64,000 nucleotides of DNA from Thermotogaceae bacterium (lineage in GTDB: Bacteria; Thermotogota; Thermotogae; Thermotogales; Thermotogaceae): the NCBI GenBank assembly GCA_027077795.1, contig JALWTT010000006.1:585791-649790 (forward strand), given 5' to 3'. A model generated the notes under the pieces. The model saw only the letters and a program-made list of their open reading frames with translations. It had not been told where the DNA came from and did no database searches. Below are positions 51,748 through 59,864 of the stretch, one piece after another (positions within the stretch are counted from its first letter, which is position 1; every line of letters begins with the position of its first letter). The position numbers and the translations under genes were made by a program.

Positions 51748-52924
51748 TGATTCTCACCAACCATATATCCGGTTCTATTCCCGGCTCGTAGACAGACAGT
51801 GCAACGATTTTCCCGTCTGGGGAAAATTCTGGATAAAACACATCGTAGTCTATGAAGTCTGTTACCAGCTTGACAGAACCGTTTTTCAGGTTCTTGTACC
51901 ACAGTCTGTACACCCCATCCCTGTTAGAGACAAAAACCATTGAGCTGCAATCCGATGAGATATCAAGATCATGCTCGTTGTACTCACTGTTTTCTACTGT
52001 CTCCACAGTTCCATCCTTGGTGAGTCTGTATATTCCGAAATCTGCTCCTTTAAGACCCACAAAGTACAAGTTTCCACCACACATCCTCGGAGAGAAAACA
52101 TACCTAAAGGGCAAAGACACTTTTGTTGCTTTCTTAGTTCTTACATCCTCTATACAGAGCTCATTCCCATCTCCTTTGTCCTGAAGATAGGTGATGTTAT
52201 TCTCATCTATCCAGTGTGGCATATACGCGGCTTCTTTCCAGGATCCCGCTAATCTCCTTATTTTCCTCGGGTTACCGTTTATAGGTATAGTGTAGATAGC
52301 CCAGTTTCCGGTGAAAGATCCCTGGAAGAGGATGGAGCTCCCGTCTGGAGATATGGATGGGAAGTACTCACTACTCCCAGAGAGTTTGATCGGTTTCATG
52401 GTTCCATTTGCCATGTCTATCATGAATATATCTCTATTTCCACCGATTCTATCACTTGAGAACACAAGATATCTTCCGTCGGGAGAAAAGGAGGCATATT
52501 CCTCAACGGAAGATCTGTACGTAAGCCTAAGTGATCTTCCCCAGTCACCTTGCTTCAATTTCAGTAGAGCCGCCTTCTCCAGCGGAACTGAGGCTGCATC
52601 TATCAAGAAAAAATTCAGCGGGAACGGGGAATCTGGGGACCGTGAGAGAGATTCTATCTTTTTTCCATTTTCCTTCCATATGATCCCATAGTTTCCCTTC
52701 TCATCTACCAAAAAAACAGATTCAAAGTTTAGATCATAATCGGTGGATGTCCCCGTGTGTAACACAACATAATCCGGTGCAAGATCCTCTAGTGTTTTCC
52801 ACACTTTCGAGAAAAGCTCATCTGCACCGGATCCTACTACGGCTTCTATGCCTATATCCACGTTGGAAGTGGCAAAAGCCACAATAAAAGTCAAGGTTGC
52901 CAGAATGATCAAAGTGATCCTCAC
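51656..52924 (-). CDS. TolB-like beta-propeller protein
   Basis: A 422-residue exported protein. A signal peptide (RITLIILATLTFIVAFATS) is followed by an N-terminal alpha/beta part and, from about 140, WD40-like TolB repeats: YASFSPDGRYLVFSSDRIGGNRDIFMID, FPSISPDGSSILFQGS, LDISSDCSSMVFVSNRDGVYRLW, YPEFSPDGKIVALSV (read as blades). Such propellers bind proteins or peptidoglycan-linked partners at the envelope. Start GTG 52924 has no close ribosome site and lies only about three bases after the predicted transcription start. The last 31 codons are shared with tilS. Confidence 0.88.
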   Translation of the reverse strand: MRITLIILATLTFIVAFATSNVDIGIEAVVGSGADELFSKVWKTLEDLAPDYVVLHTGTSTDYDLNFESVFLVDEKGNYGIIWKENGKKIESLSRSPDSPFPLNFFLIDAASVPLEKAALLKLKQGDWGRSLRLTYRSSVEEYASFSPDGRYLVFSSDRIGGNRDIFMIDMANGTMKPIKLSGSSEYFPSISPDGSSILFQGSFTGNWAIYTIPINGNPRKIRRLAGSWKEAAYMPHWIDENNITYLQDKGDGNELCIEDVRTKKATKVSLPFRYVFSPRMCGGNLYFVGLKGADFGIYRLTKDGTVETVENSEYNEHDLDISSDCSSMVFVSNRDGVYRLWYKNLKNGSVKLVTDFIDYDVFYPEFSPDGKIVALSVYEPGIEPDIWLVRINVPEKTGGLHKEGKATEEGTETGLSSLGRH

Positions 52925-52933
52925 AACTCAGCA

Positions 52934-52962
52934 ATTATCCCTCATAAATTTGATCGATTCAA
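52934..52962 (-). promoter_or_regulatory. Promoter of the tolB-like-tilS-ftsH operon
   Basis: On the minus strand TTGAAT (52957-52962), a 17-base spacer and GATAAT (52934-52939). The predicted start near 52927 is only three bases before the GTG codon, which would make the message almost leaderless. The other ~160 bases up to the tRNA promoter show nothing identifiable. Confidence 0.5.
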
Positions 52963-53121
52963 GTGCTAAGTTATTGTTCTAGTTGCTACTTTTCCAGCCA
53001 ATCCCCGGTTGTACCTAAATTTTTCTATTATGGAAGATTTCGTGGAATCCAAGATGCTTCTATTACGTCGAGTGCTTCTCCAAAGAACCACGGTTCTCCG
53101 CAATTTCGGATTTTTCCACTG

Positions 53122-53150
53122 TTGACACATCTGCTTTTTTTTTGTAAATT
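53122..53150 (+). promoter_or_regulatory. Promoter of the tRNA pair
   Basis: A consensus TTGACA (53122-53127), a 17-base T-rich spacer and TAAATT (53145-53150). The expected start near 53157 is two bases before the first tRNA. Confidence 0.7.
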
Positions 53151-53158
53151 TTCTCATC

Positions 53159-53231
53159 GGCGGCGTAGCTCAGTGGCAAGAGCGGGTGATTCATAATCAC
53201 CGTGTCGTGGGTTCGAGTCCCACCGCCGCCA
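53159..53231 (+). tRNA. tRNA-Met (CAU), elongator type likely
   Basis: A 73-base cloverleaf: acceptor GGCGGCG / CGCCGCC, D-arm AGCTCAGTGGCAAGAGC, anticodon stem GGTGA / TCACC with loop TTCATAA (anticodon CAT), T-arm GTGGGTTCGAGTCCCAC, discriminator A. CCA is not encoded. A paired G1-C72 and a GGTGA anticodon stem exclude initiator tRNA. It could in principle be the tRNA-Ile2 that TilS modifies, but GGCGGCGTAGCTCAG is typical of elongator Met. Confidence 0.9.
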
Positions 53232-53244
53232 TTTGTTTTTATAA

Positions 53245-53318
53245 GGCGGCGTGGCCAAGTGGTCAAAGGCGGGGGTCTGCAAAATCCCTATTCGTGGGTT
53301 CGAATCCCACCGCCGCCT
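53245..53318 (+). tRNA. tRNA-Cys (GCA)
   Basis: A 74-base cloverleaf: acceptor GGCGGCG / CGCCGCC, anticodon stem GGGGT / ATCCC with loop CTGCAAA (anticodon GCA), T-arm GTGGGTTCGAATCCCAC. The discriminator is T, the U73 identity base of tRNA-Cys. CCA is not encoded. A run of T follows directly, so the acceptor stem and T-run may help end transcription. It lies 13 bases after tRNA-Met. Confidence 0.94.
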
Positions 53319-53349
53319 TTTTTGTTGTATAATCGCCGGGGGGATGAAG

Positions 53350-54030
53350 ATGGCAAAGGTTCTGTTGAAAGATCTACTTATAAATGGTGAGAAAGGGGTA
53401 CAGCTACTCAACGAGGTAAGAGATCTGATAATCCGGAGGAAAGAGAGTGTACTGGATAACGCCGTTAAGGAATTCAAGCCAGATGAGCTAATCTTAATGA
53501 ACCCCTTTGACAGTAGCGTATCTCCTGAAGATGTTGAAAGAATCCTCGATTTCTTGAAACCCGTTCCGGAGATTAGAATTTTCCCGTGGATAGACGTTTA
53601 TGAGTCGGTCATTTTACCAGAGAATGTAAATATACTGAATGAGTTTGAAGACTCATGGGAATTTTCCTCATGCCCGGTGAACAATGTCCCCAAGGTTTAT
53701 CTTGAGGAGAAGGGGATATTAGAGCTGGACGTATCACCTGTTTGGATAATAGAGATCTCTCCAGAAGATCCGGCACCAGTTTCAACCATTGAAGATTTTG
53801 TGAAAAATATGAGAACCGGGATCTTGGTGGCAGTCCTTTACACGTATCTCCTGAAAACCGAAGAGGAGGCTATAAACTCCTTTGTTGAAGAGACGGGAGG
53901 ATTTGTTATCAATCTCTCAAAACAACTTCCAGAGCCAAAAGACACTGTGGAAACTGAGTTTGTAAGACGGGCGAAAAATAGAGTGGGGAAATATTTAGGT
54001 ATGAAAGCTCTCCGGGGGGAAATAGTGTGA
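53350..54030 (+). CDS. Unrecognised 226-residue protein coupled to a YhaN-like ATPase
   Basis: No family is recognised. The start ATG 53350 has GGGGGG six bases before it, and a TATAAT (53328-53333) lies upstream of that; the open frame further up runs into tRNA-Cys and is not coding. The protein is soluble and acidic. It has a helical N-terminus (GVQLLNEVRDLIIRRKESVLDN), an alpha/beta middle (DELILMNPFDSSVSPEDVERILDFL, IRIFPWIDVYE), and a helical end (FVRRAKNRVGKYLGMKAL). It has none of the metallophosphoesterase motifs (DxH, GDxxD, GNHD) expected of the usual YhaO/SbcD partner. Its stop overlaps the next start by 4 bases (GTGA), so the two are translationally coupled. Confidence 0.8.
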   Translation: MAKVLLKDLLINGEKGVQLLNEVRDLIIRRKESVLDNAVKEFKPDELILMNPFDSSVSPEDVERILDFLKPVPEIRIFPWIDVYESVILPENVNILNEFEDSWEFSSCPVNNVPKVYLEEKGILELDVSPVWIIEISPEDPAPVSTIEDFVKNMRTGILVAVLYTYLLKTEEEAINSFVEETGGFVINLSKQLPEPKDTVETEFVRRAKNRVGKYLGMKALRGEIV

Positions 54031-56576
54031 AGATCTCCAGGATTAAGATAATGGGGTTTGGGAAATTTCGAGATACAGAGTTTTCATTTCAAAAGGGGCT
54101 CAACGTCGTGTATGGACAAAATGAGTCCGGCAAAACTACTCTTGCTAATTTCATACTTTACACGCTCTCTGGTTTCACTTCGGAAGAAGTGAGAAAGTAC
54201 ACTCCATGGATAAGGGGAGAGTTTGACGGAGAGCTTATTCTTGAAACGAAATCAGGTGAATTGAGATTGAAACTCAACCCTAGAGATCCTTCCCACAACA
54301 GGGTACTGAGGAGAGAGGAGTACGAGGCTTCATCCTTTATACCAGAAGAAGGTGGATTAACTCTATCGAGAGGAGTAAGTGGAATAGTCATAGCCAAGCT
54401 CAGGAAAAAGATGGAGGAAATAGAAAGGATGGAGCGTGTCATAGACCTTCTGAAGAATGAGCAGAACGTTTATGAAGAGCTATCCCGTGTTGAGAGAGAC
54501 CTAGGTGAAAAGGTTGAAGATCTGAAGCAGAAACTCTCAGATTTAACGGAGAAACTCTCCGAGGAGAAGGAGATAAGAAAAAGATATGTTGATTCTAAAA
54601 AAAGATTGAATTCTCTGGAAAGAGAGATGGAGAATCTGGAGAAGAGGTTGTTAGCAGCTAGGATTAAAAAAGCTCATGATATATGGAGGGAAATGGATAC
54701 CCTGAGAGTGAAAATATCCAGTATGGGAATCGAGTTGTCCAACTTGGAAAAGTTCATCAGATACCCACAGGAGAAAATAGGTAGGGTCTGGTCACTGAAG
54801 AAGGAGCTGGAAGAGATCGAGGGAAAGGCGAGCAAGATATCCGCTGAACTCGCCTATAGGAGGGAAGAAGAAAGGATTTTGAAGGAGAGGAAAAAGGTGT
54901 TGGAAGAACTTCTTCGGATATCGGAGAGCGAGGATGTGGATAAAGTTATTTTGAAGGTGAAGAACATAGAGCTTTCGATGAAAATGCTCGAAGAAAAGAG
55001 AAAACCAAAGGGCTACGATGAAAGGTGGGAATTCTTCGACAAAACGGTGGATATAGAGTCGAGAATGTCTGAGATACTGTCGATGATGGAGAGATTGGAA
55101 AAGCTGGAGAAAGATCTCTCCGAAATAGAGAGAGAGCTTGAGGCGATTGACAAAGAGTTGGCAACTATCAAGACAAGGATCAGTTTGAGAAACACCTTGA
55201 CCATAGTGTTCTTAGCACTCGCCGGTGGGTTGATAGGAGCCGGATATCTATCAAACCTTCTCTTTTTCTTCTCTATCGCTGCTGCCGTTTCCACAGGACT
55301 TTCCTTGGCTCTCTTTCTTTCAACAGGAGAATTGAGAAGGGGAAGAATAAACCTTGAAGGGGAGAAAGAAAGATTAGGCATGAACTACAGAGTTCTGGGG
55401 AAAAAGATAGATGGTCTTAGAAACGAGATATCCTCTAGGACTAGTGGGAGTGGGTTCAGAAGCCCTCAAGAGATGATCGATGAGTATAGAAGATATCAAA
55501 ACTGGAAGAAAACGATGGAGTCACGCGTTGAAAATGAGAGCATGAGAATCCTTGAGAGAGAAATAGTGAAAGGCTTAAGAGAATTCTTTGATGAGGTGAA
55601 AGGGGATTATTCCAGACTGGTGGAAGAGGTCAGAGAAAAAGCATCGGAATACGCTATTCTCAGAGATAAAATAGCAAGTCTCAAGCTTTCCATAGATGGG
55701 TTACAGACTGTCCTGGAGGATCTTAGAAAAAAGAAAGAGACACTTCTAGGCGAAAGAGAAGCTCTTTTTGAAGAATTGGAATGCGACGATTATGAAGACT
55801 GCTTAAGCTTGCAGGAGAAGAGGGAGAGGTACGAGAAGTTAGCGGCAGAGAAGGAAAGACTTGAAAGTAGATTGAAGGAGCTCGGAGAACTCTGGAAAGA
55901 GTTTAGAGTCTACTATGATACGAGAGTTCCCCAAGGGGTCGATACCGAAGAAAACCTGGAATCCATAGAAATCCTTAACGCGAGAATCGAAAACACAAAA
56001 ATGGAGATATTAGATGTGAAGAGCAGGGTTGAACAGCTTTCCAAGGAGATGGAGAATGCACGGGTAGAAATCTCCGAAATACACATGATTCAGGGTGAAT
56101 TGGAGAGAACAAGGCTTCATCACATAATGGCTGAGGAGGAACTCAGAGCTTTTCCGGAAGTCATAAGGTTGTTCTCCGGTATAAGGGATGAATTCGTCGA
56201 GAAGTACAAAGAGATCTTTGAAAAGAGATTCCGAGAGTACTCGGAGAAAATCATAGGTAGGGATTTCGAAACAGCGGTAGAAGACGATTTGTCAGTCAGA
56301 GTGAAAATCAGCGGAATAGAGTCTTTGAGTAGAGCAACCAAGGATCAGATCGAATTAGCTTACAAACTTGCGCTGTACGACGTCTTATCCCCAGACGATC
56401 CTTATCCGTTTGTGATAGACAACGCTCTCACGAGATATGATGACTCCAGGTTGGAAACCACAGTAGCTTTGCTGAAAGATATATCAAAAAACCGCCAGGT
56501 GATACTGACTACAAGTGATACGAGGGTTCTGAGACTGGTGCCAAAGCGAAGTGTGAAAGAGCTTTACAATTCATAG
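54027..56576 (+). CDS. YhaN-like SMC/Rad50-type ATPase with a membrane hairpin
   Basis: An 849-residue ABC-type ATPase. Walker A is GQNESGKT (30-37), after GFGKFRDTEFSFQKGLNVVYG. Long coiled coils fill 125-385 and 440-740. At the turn, where Rad50 has a zinc hook, there are instead two hydrophobic helices (390-433, LTIVFLALAGGLIGAGYL and LLFFFSIAAAVSTGLSLAL). The C-terminal lobe has the signature SRATKDQ (768-774) and Walker B FVIDNAL (795-801). This is the layout of YhaN, probably tethering DNA-processing to the membrane. The usual nuclease partner is missing; an unknown protein takes its place. GTG 54027 overlaps that gene by 4 bases. Confidence 0.88.
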   Translation: MKISRIKIMGFGKFRDTEFSFQKGLNVVYGQNESGKTTLANFILYTLSGFTSEEVRKYTPWIRGEFDGELILETKSGELRLKLNPRDPSHNRVLRREEYEASSFIPEEGGLTLSRGVSGIVIAKLRKKMEEIERMERVIDLLKNEQNVYEELSRVERDLGEKVEDLKQKLSDLTEKLSEEKEIRKRYVDSKKRLNSLEREMENLEKRLLAARIKKAHDIWREMDTLRVKISSMGIELSNLEKFIRYPQEKIGRVWSLKKELEEIEGKASKISAELAYRREEERILKERKKVLEELLRISESEDVDKVILKVKNIELSMKMLEEKRKPKGYDERWEFFDKTVDIESRMSEILSMMERLEKLEKDLSEIERELEAIDKELATIKTRISLRNTLTIVFLALAGGLIGAGYLSNLLFFFSIAAAVSTGLSLALFLSTGELRRGRINLEGEKERLGMNYRVLGKKIDGLRNEISSRTSGSGFRSPQEMIDEYRRYQNWKKTMESRVENESMRILEREIVKGLREFFDEVKGDYSRLVEEVREKASEYAILRDKIASLKLSIDGLQTVLEDLRKKKETLLGEREALFEELECDDYEDCLSLQEKRERYEKLAAEKERLESRLKELGELWKEFRVYYDTRVPQGVDTEENLESIEILNARIENTKMEILDVKSRVEQLSKEMENARVEISEIHMIQGELERTRLHHIMAEEELRAFPEVIRLFSGIRDEFVEKYKEIFEKRFREYSEKIIGRDFETAVEDDLSVRVKISGIESLSRATKDQIELAYKLALYDVLSPDDPYPFVIDNALTRYDDSRLETTVALLKDISKNRQVILTTSDTRVLRLVPKRSVKELYNS

Positions 56577-57814
56577 ATGTTTTTGCAATGGCGCTGTCCG
56601 AAAAACAATCTTAAGATTTCTGGATCTCGGAACCGTACAAACACATCCAAATGTTTTTCGTTAATGTTGTTGCCTTCAGAAGCTTCTTTTAGCATCTCCT
56701 TTACAACGTCCGATTTAAGAGCGGGAATATCCAGCAAGGGTTCAGGATCGATCGGTTTGTAAAATATGGCCATGCCAACTTTTCCAACTGCTTCTCCACT
56801 TCTGAACACGAAACTTCTCTTTACCCTTACGGAAGACTCGAACTTCTCAAAATATCTGTCAGCTGATTTGTCATCATCTATGTTTAGGAAATAGAAGGCT
56901 AGGAAAAGATAGTATAGGGGATCATTCCACTTACCAGATTCTTCTGGATTCACTTCTAATTTATCTTCCTCAAATTCCCTCGCCCATTTCACTAGGGTTA
57001 TCCTAGGACAGAAAGAGAATCTCTTGAAGTCTTCGTTTTTGAAAATCCCTCCCCAGAATGATGAGATGTACCTACAGCAAGAGTTTTCTCTTTTGGAGAG
57101 CGAATCCGCGATTTTCTTCGCTTTTTCAAAGTTGTTTTCCATGAATATAGACATGATAGCTAGAAGTGATTTATAACCCCCTTTGTTAACTGCTATTGGG
57201 AAAAGTTTCTTGTAGGATTGCTCTTCTCTGTATATTCCAAGGGTAAGATGAAGATAAACGTTCCTCGAGACTTTCGCAGCAGCTTCGAAGAATCTCTCTG
57301 CATCAGAGTATCTTCCGAGCCCCAGCATTATCTCACTTATAAGAATATACGGGTAGAAAACCGTAGATCTCTCCTTCAGAAAGTTCACAGCGTAGTTCAG
57401 AGAGTCTGGATCCCTGGAGTAAAACTTTGTAAGGCCGAGCATGTACCTGTACTCGTCATCATCAAATCTGGAGAAGACTTCCTTAGCAGCTTGATAGTCT
57501 CTCTGGAGAAACTTCAATATTCCATCCAGTATAGTCCTTTGCTTGATATCCTTGACCTTTCCCATAGTCTGTCTGAGAGCCTTTACTATTGATGCATCTG
57601 AAGCATCGTAGTCTTGGCGATTTAGATCCAGCACGGTCCATGTATCAGCAGCGTTAACAGTTGCGGGAGGTGCAATATCTATATTGAGCCTGGTACTGGG
57701 CTTCGCGATAGAAGATTTCCGTCTCGGCTTCATCTTTCCCATCTTAATGAGTTCTTTTTCGAACGCCTCTTTGAGTTTTAAGATGTTTCTAAGCTTGGGA
57801 TCCTCAAAATCCAT
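56564..57814 (-). CDS. Helical-repeat (TPR-like) protein of unknown function
   Basis: A 416-residue cytoplasmic protein. After a charged, Pro-rich N-terminus (MKPRRKSSIAKPSTRLNIDIAPPAT) it is mostly helix pairs of TPR-like spacing, such as FLQRDYQAAKEVFSRFDDDEYRYMLGL, LGLGRYSDAERFFEAAAKV and DDKSADRYFEKFE. No catalytic motif is visible. ATG 57814 follows AAGGGG by eight bases and overlaps the radC stop by one base (TGATG). Its tail overlaps the YhaN-like gene by 13 bases. Confidence 0.75.
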   Translation of the reverse strand: MDFEDPKLRNILKLKEAFEKELIKMGKMKPRRKSSIAKPSTRLNIDIAPPATVNAADTWTVLDLNRQDYDASDASIVKALRQTMGKVKDIKQRTILDGILKFLQRDYQAAKEVFSRFDDDEYRYMLGLTKFYSRDPDSLNYAVNFLKERSTVFYPYILISEIMLGLGRYSDAERFFEAAAKVSRNVYLHLTLGIYREEQSYKKLFPIAVNKGGYKSLLAIMSIFMENNFEKAKKIADSLSKRENSCCRYISSFWGGIFKNEDFKRFSFCPRITLVKWAREFEEDKLEVNPEESGKWNDPLYYLFLAFYFLNIDDDKSADRYFEKFESSVRVKRSFVFRSGEAVGKVGMAIFYKPIDPEPLLDIPALKSDVVKEMLKEASEGNNINEKHLDVFVRFRDPEILRLFFGQRHCKNIYEL

Positions 57815-58452
57815 CAAATCAACCCCTTTTTCGCGAAGCTGTAGAATTCTCTAGGCCCTACTATTATGTGATCCATCAATCTGATTCCAAGTATATCACC
57901 TGCTTCTAGAGCTTTCAGGGTGAACAACTTGTCATCTTCACTTGGAGATATGTTGGACCGGTGATTGTGAGCAAGAAAGAAGGCAGAAGCGTTCACCCTC
58001 AGGAGAAATTTCATCAAATCTCTTATCTCCACAGAAACAGCGGAGGAGATCCCTGGAAAATCCTTGTGAGATATGTAAGAAAGAGATTCATCCACCGCTA
58101 TAACTCTGAGAAGCTCTCTTTGATGAAACCACATGTCTTCACACATGGAGTATACATCCTCGGGGGATCTTATTTTCTTTGGTTTTCTCAGCATTTCGAG
58201 GTACAATCTCTTTCCCAATTCAAGAGCAGCTTTGAGTGAAGTTGCTTTTGCCATACCAATCCCTTTTACCGAGAGCAGTTCATCCAAAGACGCTGAGACT
58301 AGTTCAGACAACCTTGGAAACTCCTCCAGAATTTCTCGAGAGAGGGCCAAAACGCTCTTTCCACCCCCACCTGTCCTCAGGAGGATTGCTAAAAGCTCTT
58401 CGTTGCTTAGGGAGTTAACTCCTATGCTTCTCATCTTCTCGCGAGGTTTCAT
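57814..58452 (-). CDS. radC: RadC-family JAB-domain protein
   Basis: A 212-residue RadC protein: an N-terminal helix-hairpin-helix part (GVNSLSNEELLAILLRTG, LLSVKGIGMAKATSLKAALELG) and a C-terminal JAMM/MPN domain. The metal site reads FFLAHNHRSNISPSEDD: both His and the Asp are kept, but the usual HNHPSGxPxPS has Arg in place of Pro and Asn in place of Gly. RadC is no longer regarded as a proven repair protein; its activity is unknown. ATG 58452 overlaps the maf stop as ATGA. Confidence 0.92.
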   Translation of the reverse strand: MKPREKMRSIGVNSLSNEELLAILLRTGGGGKSVLALSREILEEFPRLSELVSASLDELLSVKGIGMAKATSLKAALELGKRLYLEMLRKPKKIRSPEDVYSMCEDMWFHQRELLRVIAVDESLSYISHKDFPGISSAVSVEIRDLMKFLLRVNASAFFLAHNHRSNISPSEDDKLFTLKALEAGDILGIRLMDHIIVGPREFYSFAKKGLI

Positions 58453-59012
58453 TTCCACCAACCCTTGTTGAACAGGAATTCCCAAACTTTTCCAATGGGG
58501 AACCCCATCACATTGTAGAAATCGCCTTCTATTCTTTCAACGAAAATCGCTCCAAAATCCTGTATGCCATATCCACCGGCTTTATCTAGAGGGCTACCAG
58601 ACGAAACATACATTTCTATAAGAGATTCCGGAATCTCGCGAAATCTCACTACAGTTTTTTCATGAAAAGAATGCTCCCCATTACTCCACACGAAAGCCAC
58701 TCCTGTGTATACTTCATGGACTCTGCCAGAGAGCTTTTTCAAAAATCTTTTCGCCTCGTCAAAATCACGGGGTTTCCCCAAAACTTCCCTGTCTATTACT
58801 ACTATTGTATCTGCACCTATGACTATCCTCTCCTCAAAAGTTCTCTCAAAAACTTCTTTGGCTTTTTCAAGAGCGACCTTTTCCACCATATCTTTGAAAT
58901 CCTCTCCTTCGAGTTTTTCCTCAACCTTGGATGGAACAACATCAAAATTCATTCCAAGCTTTCTCATGAGCTCAGCTCGTCTTGGAGAAGATGACGCAAG
59001 GATTATTCGCAA
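58449..59012 (-). CDS. maf: Maf-family nucleoside triphosphate pyrophosphatase
   Basis: House-cleaning enzyme that hydrolyses dTTP/UTP or modified nucleotides; linked to septum formation. The 187-residue protein has LASSSPRRAELMRKLG, VIGADTIVVID, LGKPRDFDEAKRFL, SGRVHEVYTGVA and DKAGGYGIQDFGA, all Maf signatures. TTG 59012 is chosen because GGGAGGTGA lies seven bases upstream; the in-frame TTG further up is inside that ribosome site region. It overlaps the Gx transporter gene by 10 bases and radC by 4. Confidence 0.95.
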   Translation of the reverse strand: MRIILASSSPRRAELMRKLGMNFDVVPSKVEEKLEGEDFKDMVEKVALEKAKEVFERTFEERIVIGADTIVVIDREVLGKPRDFDEAKRFLKKLSGRVHEVYTGVAFVWSNGEHSFHEKTVVRFREIPESLIEMYVSSGSPLDKAGGYGIQDFGAIFVERIEGDFYNVMGFPIGKVWEFLFNKGWWK

Positions 59013-59488
59013 ATTTTCTTCACCTCCCAAAATTTCTCATAAGCTTTGGCCATATACACGTTTGCCACCGCCGACACACTTCCAATAGCTAGGAAAAGCG
59101 GCAAAAGCGAGAATATCCCATAACTCTTGATTATCAAGGCACCCACTGCCATCTGAATGACGTTATTGACGGCAGAACCAGCCAGGCTCATACCTATGTA
59201 TCCGAATCTTGTCTCGTATAGAAGCCTTTCAACAATGGCGGCTCCTATTGATCCAAGAAACCCCATCCAAAAGGGCGGTGACATTATTCTACCAGACAGA
59301 AGACTACCTAGGATGCTCTTCCCCGCAGATACAACAAGAGCAGATTTCATGGAGAGCGTAGCTGAAAAAAGTACCAGAGAATTCGAGAACCCCCATCTAC
59401 CTACTGGAAGTGGAAAAGGGATGAACGTTTCCAACACATAAATCGCGCTTGATAGAGATATCAGGATTCCTAAAAGGGAGATGTTCAC
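59003..59488 (-). CDS. Gx transporter / heptaprenyl diphosphate synthase component I-like membrane protein
   Basis: A 161-residue membrane protein with about five spans. Its start (NISLLGILISLSSAIYVLETFIP, FPLPVGRWGFSNSLVL) and SGKSILGSLLSGRI-like segment match the Hpre_diP_synt_I/Gx transporter family (ECF-S-like fold). GTG 59488 overlaps the preceding stop as GTGA. It follows the NusG-II protein gene, the common partner of this family. The substrate is unknown; some relatives are annotated in isoprenoid or FMN-related contexts. Confidence 0.88.
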   Translation of the reverse strand: MNISLLGILISLSSAIYVLETFIPFPLPVGRWGFSNSLVLFSATLSMKSALVVSAGKSILGSLLSGRIMSPPFWMGFLGSIGAAIVERLLYETRFGYIGMSLAGSAVNNVIQMAVGALIIKSYGIFSLLPLFLAIGSVSAVANVYMAKAYEKFWEVKKICE

Positions 59489-59835
59489 CAAGTCACCGCG
59501 TCTATTCTGCTCTTTTCGAATCTCACCACCAGGTGATTCGGCACGCAGACTATCTCTTCTCCCGGTTTCACCCATCCCATTTTTTCGCAAATCTTCAGAC
59601 GGCATGTGGAATTCACCACCCTGACTTCCTTTCCATTGAATACCACAGTTGTTATTCTTTTCCCGTTCCGATATACGTTGTAACTTCCCGGTTTCTTGAT
59701 TCTCATAACAACTTTACCGTCAACTCTTACGACAACTGTATTTAAAGAATGATCATGTCTGATCACCAATGGAACTATCGCAATTGCGGTGATAACGATC
59801 GCTATTATAATATCCCTTGGACTCAAGATCTTCAA
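59485..59835 (-). CDS. NusG domain II-like membrane-anchored protein
   Basis: A 116-residue protein: N-terminal membrane anchor (IIIAIVITAIAIVPLVI) and a small all-beta domain with YNVYRNGKRITTVVFNGKEVRVVNSTCRLKICEKMGW (in pieces) and EEIVCVPNHLVV. The Cys-rich stretch CxxxxC..GW...IVCxPN is the NusG_II family hallmark. Start TTG 59835 follows GGGTGAGAT. Function is unknown; it is coupled to the Gx transporter gene, a widespread pairing. Confidence 0.9.
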   Translation of the reverse strand: MKILSPRDIIIAIVITAIAIVPLVIRHDHSLNTVVVRVDGKVVMRIKKPGSYNVYRNGKRITTVVFNGKEVRVVNSTCRLKICEKMGWVKPGEEIVCVPNHLVVRFEKSRIDAVTW

Positions 59836-59852
59836 TTCATCTCACCCGATCT

Positions 59853-59864
59853 TATGTTAACATA
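59853..59864. promoter_or_regulatory. 12-bp perfect palindrome between divergent operons
   Basis: TATGTTAACATA sits in the centre of the 47-base gap between the NusG-II gene (minus) and the degenerate GGDEF gene (plus). It is a candidate operator or a pair of facing -10 elements. Confidence 0.35.

Noticed and set aside
53251-53349. Upstream in-frame extension of the 226-residue protein
   Set aside because: It overlaps tRNA-Cys; ATG 53350 has a fitting ribosome site.
53154-53477. Minus-strand frame across both tRNAs
   Set aside because: Its apparent repeats come only from the shared tRNA arms.
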